In this document: one piece after another, positions 60,400-64,000 of the stretch
Layout: every line of letters starts with the position of its first letter
Numbering within the stretch: position 1 is the first letter of the stretch
Origin: Verrucomicrobiota bacterium
GTDB lineage: Bacteria; Verrucomicrobiota; Verrucomicrobiia; Opitutales; Opitutaceae
Assembly (NCBI GenBank): GCA_023416735.1
Contig: JAEZGX010000008.1
Location: 1 to 64,000, forward strand
Direction: 5' to 3'
DNA length: 64,000 nt
Translations under genes and position numbers: made by a program
The notes under the pieces: generated by a model
Databases searched by the model: none
What the model was told of the DNA's origin: nothing
Seen by the model: the letters and a program-made list of their open reading frames with translations, nothing else

Positions 60400-61476
60400 A
60401 TGTCTCAAAAATCCGACGGCATGAACTACGCCCCGCAGGGCCAACCGCGTCCCGTCGTCAAACCCGGCGAGTTCATCTTCGCCGCCGCGCACCTTGATCA
60501 CGGCCACATCTACGGCCAGTGCAACGGTCTCCTCGAAGCCGGCGCCGAGCTCCGTTGGGTCTTCGAACCCGATGCAGCGAAACGCGACGCTTTCCTCCAA
60601 CAATTTCCCCAAGCCCGCGTCGCTCGCTCGCTCGACGAGATCCTCGACGATGCTGACGTGCAGCTCGTCACCGCCGCCGCGATTCCCAACCAGCGCGGCG
60701 CCATTGGTTGCCGCGTCATGTCCGCCGGCAAAGATTACTTCACCGATAAAACTCCGTTCACCACCTTCGACCAACTCGAAGAAGCCCGCCGCGTCTCCGC
60801 CGCCACGCAGCGCAAATACATGGTTTACTTCAGCGAGCGGATCCACGTTGAGGCCGCGATGCACGCCGGCGCTCTCGTTCACGGGGGCGCCATCGGCCGC
60901 GTCGTTCAAGTCATCGGCCTCGGCCCGCATCGCCTCAACAAACCGTCACGCCCGGCCTGGTTCTTCGAACGCGAAAAGTTCGGCGGCATTCTCTGCGACA
61001 TCGGCAGTCATCAGTTCGAACAATTCCTTTACTTCACCGGCGCGACCGACGCGACCGTCACTCAGGCCGCGATCGCCAACTACGCGAATCCCGATCACCC
61101 CGAATTCGAAGACTTCGGCGAGGCCTCCCTGACCGGCAACAACGGCACGTCCAACTACGTCCGCGTCGACTGGTTCACCCCCGACGGCCTCAGCACCTGG
61201 GGCGATGGTCGCACGATCATCCTCGGCACCAAGGGCTACATCGAACTCCGCAAATACGTCGACGTCGCCCGCGAGAAATCCGGCGATCACCTCTACCTTG
61301 TCGACGACTGCGGCGAACATCACCTCGACGTCGCCGGCAAGGTCGGCTTCCGCTTCTTCGGCGAACTTATTCTCGACTGCCTCCACCGGACCGAAAAAGC
61401 GATGACGCAGGCGCACGCTTTCAAAGCCGCCGAGCTCTGCCTCCGCGCCCAAGCCGCCGCCCGCCGCCTTGCCTGA
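60400..61476 (+). CDS. Gfo/Idh/MocA-family oxidoreductase
   Basis: A 358-residue NAD(P)-dependent dehydrogenase. The N-terminal Rossmann part is atypical (FIFAAAHLDHGHIYGQCNGLLEAGAELRWVFEPDAAKRDAFLQQFP), then SLDEILDDADVQLVTAAAIPNQRGAIGCRVMSAGKDYFTDKTPFTTFDQLEEAR, with a catalytic-type Lys in DKTP and ICDIGSHQFEQFLYF (Asp, His) as in the family. The classical GxGxxG is replaced by a His-rich loop (HLDHGHIYG). Many Opitutaceae and Planctomycetes carry such paralogues acting on sugars or sugar acids; the substrate is unknown. Alternative start at 60421. Confidence 0.88.
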   Translation: MSQKSDGMNYAPQGQPRPVVKPGEFIFAAAHLDHGHIYGQCNGLLEAGAELRWVFEPDAAKRDAFLQQFPQARVARSLDEILDDADVQLVTAAAIPNQRGAIGCRVMSAGKDYFTDKTPFTTFDQLEEARRVSAATQRKYMVYFSERIHVEAAMHAGALVHGGAIGRVVQVIGLGPHRLNKPSRPAWFFEREKFGGILCDIGSHQFEQFLYFTGATDATVTQAAIANYANPDHPEFEDFGEASLTGNNGTSNYVRVDWFTPDGLSTWGDGRTIILGTKGYIELRKYVDVAREKSGDHLYLVDDCGEHHLDVAGKVGFRFFGELILDCLHRTEKAMTQAHAFKAAELCLRAQAAARRLA

Positions 61477-61521
61477 ACCTCACGGTTGCAGGCAGCGAGA
61501 ACCGTCACGCGTCGCCTCCAG

Positions 61522-63063
61522 CTACAGCAAGTCCGCCGCCAGCTCCGCCAGCCTCGAGCGCTCGCCTTTCATTAACTTCACGTGCGCCGCGAGCGACTGC
61601 CCTTTCATTCGGTTGTGGCAGTAAACCAGTCCGTTGCTGCGCGAATCCACATAAGGATTATCGATCTGTGCCGGATCGCCGATCAGCACGATCTTCGATC
61701 CTTCCGAAATCCGCGTGATCACCGTCTTCGCCTCATGCGGCGTCAACTGCTGCGCTTCATCGAGAATGAAGAACCGCCGCGCGATCGATCGACCGCGGAT
61801 AAATGCCAGCGCCTCGATCTCCACCATCCCGCTGCGCAACAACCTCTCGTAAGGTTTCGCCAGCGGACCGTTGCCATGCCCGCCATTCTGCGACGCATGA
61901 CTCGGCTGCTGAGCCGTCAACGCCGCCACATAATGCTCGTCGCCTTTCTTGCGCTTCTTCTTGGCCACTTTCTTGGACGCAAATTGCGGCTCCTTCGGCG
62001 GCTTCGAGGGCATCAACACCTCCAGCGCATCGTAATACGGCTGCAGCCACGGCTTCATCTTCTCCTCCAGCGTGCCGGGCAGAAATCCGATGTCTTTCCC
62101 GAGCGCGATTACCGGGCGCGAAATCGACACGCCGTCATAGCGCGAATGCTCGTCCTGCGTTTGATGCAGCGCGCCCGCAATCGACAACAACGTCTTGCCC
62201 GTGCCCGCTTTTCCGAAACAGGTCACGATACTCACGCTGTCGTCGAGTAACGCATCCAGGAAATACTGCTGCTCGAGATTGCGCGCGCGAATCGGCACCC
62301 CGCCCGGCGCCTTCACGAAGTCCGGCAGCTTCAATCGCCGCACCAGCCCGTCGCCGTAATACCGCGCCGGCATCGTCTTTCCTTCATCCGAGCGCAAGAG
62401 CAGGTATTCGTTCAGATACATCGGACGCGCCAATTCGTCCGCCAGCTCGAACTCTCCTTCGGAACAGAACCGCTGTAGTTCGTAAATCGATACCGGAATC
62501 TCGCGATAACTCGCCTCGTCGACCGGCTCCGGAACTTTGTCGTTCAGATAATCTTCCGACTCCAACCCAACCGCGCGCGCCTTCAGCTGCACGTTGACGT
62601 CCTTCGTCACGAGGATCGTCGGCGGCGGGAATTGCTCCTGCACAAACAACGCCGCCGCGATGATCCGGTTATCCTTCTTCGCGAGGTCCGGCAGGATCGC
62701 GCGCAGCCGCTGCATTGCGGGCGACGTGCGATTCGGATCTACGAGGTAGGGATTGATGATGATCGAAAGCGTGCCGCCATTCGGCAGCTCGACCCCTTCA
62801 TGCATCGACCGCGAATCCGGCAGCAACTCCTGCAGGATCCGATGCACGCGCCGCGCGTTGCGCCCGCGCTCGGTCGATTGTTCGGCTTTGATCGAGTCCA
62901 ACTCCTCCAGGACTTCGACGGGAATCGCGAGGTTGTTGTCCTCGAATTTGTAGATCGACTGCGGATCGTGAAGGAGAACGTTCGTGTCGAGCACGAAGGT
63001 CTTCACTCTGGCCGTCACCCTGAACCGCGGATTTGGGGCGAGCGCCCCGCGGGAATTTTCCAT
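61522..63063 (-). CDS. PhoH-family protein with N-terminal PIN domain (PIN-PhoH)
   Basis: A 513-residue protein combining a PIN ribonuclease domain (residues 20-165: TFVLDTNVLLHDP with D26, LEELDSIKAEQSTERGRNARR, DNRIIAAALF, LVTKDVNVQLKARAVGL) and a PhoH ATPase domain (about 255-513: Walker A CFGKAGTGKTLLSIAG, DIGFLPGTLEEKMKPWLQPYYDALEVL, ALAFIRGRSI, Walker B FFILDEAQQLTPHEAKTVITR, KIVLIGDPAQIDNPYVD). Homologues unwind and cleave RNA. A Lys-rich insertion (SKKVAKKKRKKGDEHY) precedes a Gly/His-rich stretch. It carries a perfect DnaA-box-like sequence just upstream of the ATG. Confidence 0.93.
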   Translation of the reverse strand: MENSRGALAPNPRFRVTARVKTFVLDTNVLLHDPQSIYKFEDNNLAIPVEVLEELDSIKAEQSTERGRNARRVHRILQELLPDSRSMHEGVELPNGGTLSIIINPYLVDPNRTSPAMQRLRAILPDLAKKDNRIIAAALFVQEQFPPPTILVTKDVNVQLKARAVGLESEDYLNDKVPEPVDEASYREIPVSIYELQRFCSEGEFELADELARPMYLNEYLLLRSDEGKTMPARYYGDGLVRRLKLPDFVKAPGGVPIRARNLEQQYFLDALLDDSVSIVTCFGKAGTGKTLLSIAGALHQTQDEHSRYDGVSISRPVIALGKDIGFLPGTLEEKMKPWLQPYYDALEVLMPSKPPKEPQFASKKVAKKKRKKGDEHYVAALTAQQPSHASQNGGHGNGPLAKPYERLLRSGMVEIEALAFIRGRSIARRFFILDEAQQLTPHEAKTVITRISEGSKIVLIGDPAQIDNPYVDSRSNGLVYCHNRMKGQSLAAHVKLMKGERSRLAELAADLL

Positions 63064-63201
63064 CGTGTGTGGATAACTTGTGAGCAACTGTGCACGAAGC
63101 GTGCCGCTTGTCGATGATAGAGTCCCTTCGCGACTCGATTGTTTCATTTCTTCGGCGCGAACTCTGCAATCTGCACGCCAACTTCGCGCGCTTCTCGCGG
63201 A

Positions 63202-63516
63202 TCACGGAATAAATTCTTCCGGCGCGCGCGGCTTTTTCGGACGCGGCTCCGTCCACAAGCGCAACATATACTCCGCAAGATTACGCATGCTCGTTCGCTG
63301 CACTCCCTGCCGCGCCGCCAGCTCGCGAAAGGGCGACGCCACCGCACTCCGCTCCTCGAAATAATACCATAAGTCCGTCGCCAGTCGCGCCGCCGCCAAA
63401 GCCTCGTCATCGCTCTGACGCAAAGTCGATTGAACCTTCGCTACCCAGAAATGTCTCTCCTCAGGGTGGGATTGCACATAATCGAAGACCATCTGCTCGG
63501 CCGCATTCAAACTCAT
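63202..63516 (-). CDS. Hypothetical conserved protein
   Basis: A 104-residue protein without a family I can name. It is predicted all-helical: SLNAAEQMVFDYVQSHPEERHFWVAKVQSTLR, DDEALAAARLATDLWYYFEER and GVQRTSMRNLAEYMLRLWTEPRPKKPRAPEEF. The Trp/Tyr-rich middle and the basic-Pro C-terminus suggest a small regulatory or nucleic-acid-associated protein, but this is speculative. It reads the same direction as the PhoH gene and precedes it by 138 bp. Confidence 0.65.
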   Translation of the reverse strand: MSLNAAEQMVFDYVQSHPEERHFWVAKVQSTLRQSDDEALAAARLATDLWYYFEERSAVASPFRELAARQGVQRTSMRNLAEYMLRLWTEPRPKKPRAPEEFIP

Positions 63517-63627
63517 GGGCCGGCAAGGTGGCGCGACTGTCCCCAAAAACAAACGGAATTAGCGGACCCAACGTGCCATTGCATTCTGACTTTCAACTAC
63601 TAGCATCCGAACGAACCCCTCCTCCTC

Positions 63628-64000
63628 ATGTGGCCTAAACTCCGAGACCAGTTTCCCGCGATCCTCCTCACCGCGATTATCATCACCGGCGCGGCTTTCT
63701 GGCTTCATCATAAAACGGTCACCGACATGACCGTTCGCCAGCAGACCGAACTCACGCCGTTGCGCGAACAAAACGACGCGCTCCGCCAAGCCGCTGAAGA
63801 GAATCGGCAACAGATCGAAGCGACCAACAAGCTTCTCCGCGACGCGATCGCCCGTCGCGAGGCCGACATGTTCCGCACCGACGAGGAACTGCAGCAGCTC
63901 AACATGGAGCGCATGGACGCGCTCGCCGAAGCCATCGCACGCAAGGTTCAGCCGTTCAACGCTCTTCCGAAATCGCCCGAAGAGGCCGAGCAGATGCAAA
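63628..64000 (+). CDS. Membrane-anchored coiled-coil protein, truncated by the window edge
   Basis: An open frame of at least 124 codons that runs off the right edge without a stop. MWPKLRDQFPAILLTAIIITGAAFWLHH is a cytoplasmic start with one transmembrane helix. It is followed by a charged helix with heptad character (QQTELTPLREQNDALRQAAEENRQQIEATNKLLRDAIARREADMF). It recalls small DivIC/FtsB- or LapA-like anchors, but the C-terminal part is missing, so no family is assigned. It is divergent from the hypothetical gene at 63202-63516. Confidence 0.7.
   Translation, partial: MWPKLRDQFPAILLTAIIITGAAFWLHHKTVTDMTVRQQTELTPLREQNDALRQAAEENRQQIEATNKLLRDAIARREADMFRTDEELQQLNMERMDALAEAIARKVQPFNALPKSPEEAEQMQ

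Overview
The window is high-GC bacterial DNA. Its gene content points to a carbohydrate-degrading member of the Verrucomicrobia, most likely Opitutaceae. Supporting signs are a PEP-CTERM protein built from autotransporter-type beta repeats, DUF1080 and DUF1593 proteins, a sulfatase-family protein, GH78 and GH26 enzymes, several ECF sigma factors, a TonB-dependent receptor, and many short dispersed repeats at gene ends. No phage, insertion sequence, CRISPR array or rRNA was found. The only RNA gene is tRNA-Ser(CGA). The taxonomic call is an inference from gene families, not from a marker phylogeny.

Layout. 1-8 kb: a glycine-zipper protein, a GH78 rhamnosidase-like enzyme, a large secreted purple-acid-phosphatase-like protein, a GH26 mannanase-like enzyme and a dienelactone hydrolase. 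8-12.2 kb: a small basic protein, then a regulatory block with a GyrI-like protein, a DGPF/YCII protein with its ECF42-type sigma factor, and two receiver-only response regulators. 12.4-19.4 kb: a DUF1593 protein, an SMP-30-like/SUMF1-like pair, and a (+) strand cluster that looks like non-phosphorylative deoxysugar (fucose/rhamnose) catabolism: L-fuconolactonase-like amidohydrolase, aldo/keto reductase, and an unusual esterase-hydratase fusion. 19.5-26.3 kb: mostly (-) strand, with a Tat-exported glycosidase-like protein, a PQQ dehydrogenase carrying its own haem c site, a second esterase and a BON lipoprotein. 26.6-37 kb: a receiver protein, a Zn alcohol dehydrogenase/SRPBCC pair, a TonB receptor next to a possible transglutaminase-fold protein, a LytS/LytT-type two-component pair, an FAD oxidoreductase beside tRNA-Ser, and an inositol-monophosphatase-family protein. 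37.4-44.7 kb: an RpoE-like sigma factor, an AlkX/YcaQ-type DNA glycosylase, a FIST sensor with a hybrid kinase, and RecQ. 44.9-53 kb: a 1633-residue PEP-CTERM beta-repeat protein and an ECF sigma factor with a membrane VWA protein that begins with an anti-sigma-like segment. 53-64 kb: small proteins, an apparently catalytically dead sulfatase divergent from a DUF1080 hydrolase, two unknown envelope proteins, peptide deformylase, a Gfo/Idh/MocA oxidoreductase, a PIN-PhoH ATPase, and a truncated coiled-coil membrane protein at the right edge.

Two structures cut across the genes. First, five AT-rich palindromes of one family (consensus about TGTMATATAATRYATKACA) lie upstream of three separate loci: fuconolactonase/SMP-30, recQ, and DUF1080/pseudo-sulfatase. 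This looks like a small regulon of an unidentified repressor or activator. Second, short periodic dispersed repeats sit at gene boundaries and sometimes inside genes: 8- or 10-nt-phased TTCGTG/CTCCGTG repeats, 7-nt-phased AATCGAA or ACTTGG repeats, and GGGCGRG hairpins. They supply stop codons, occupy ribosome-binding positions, or add linker residues.
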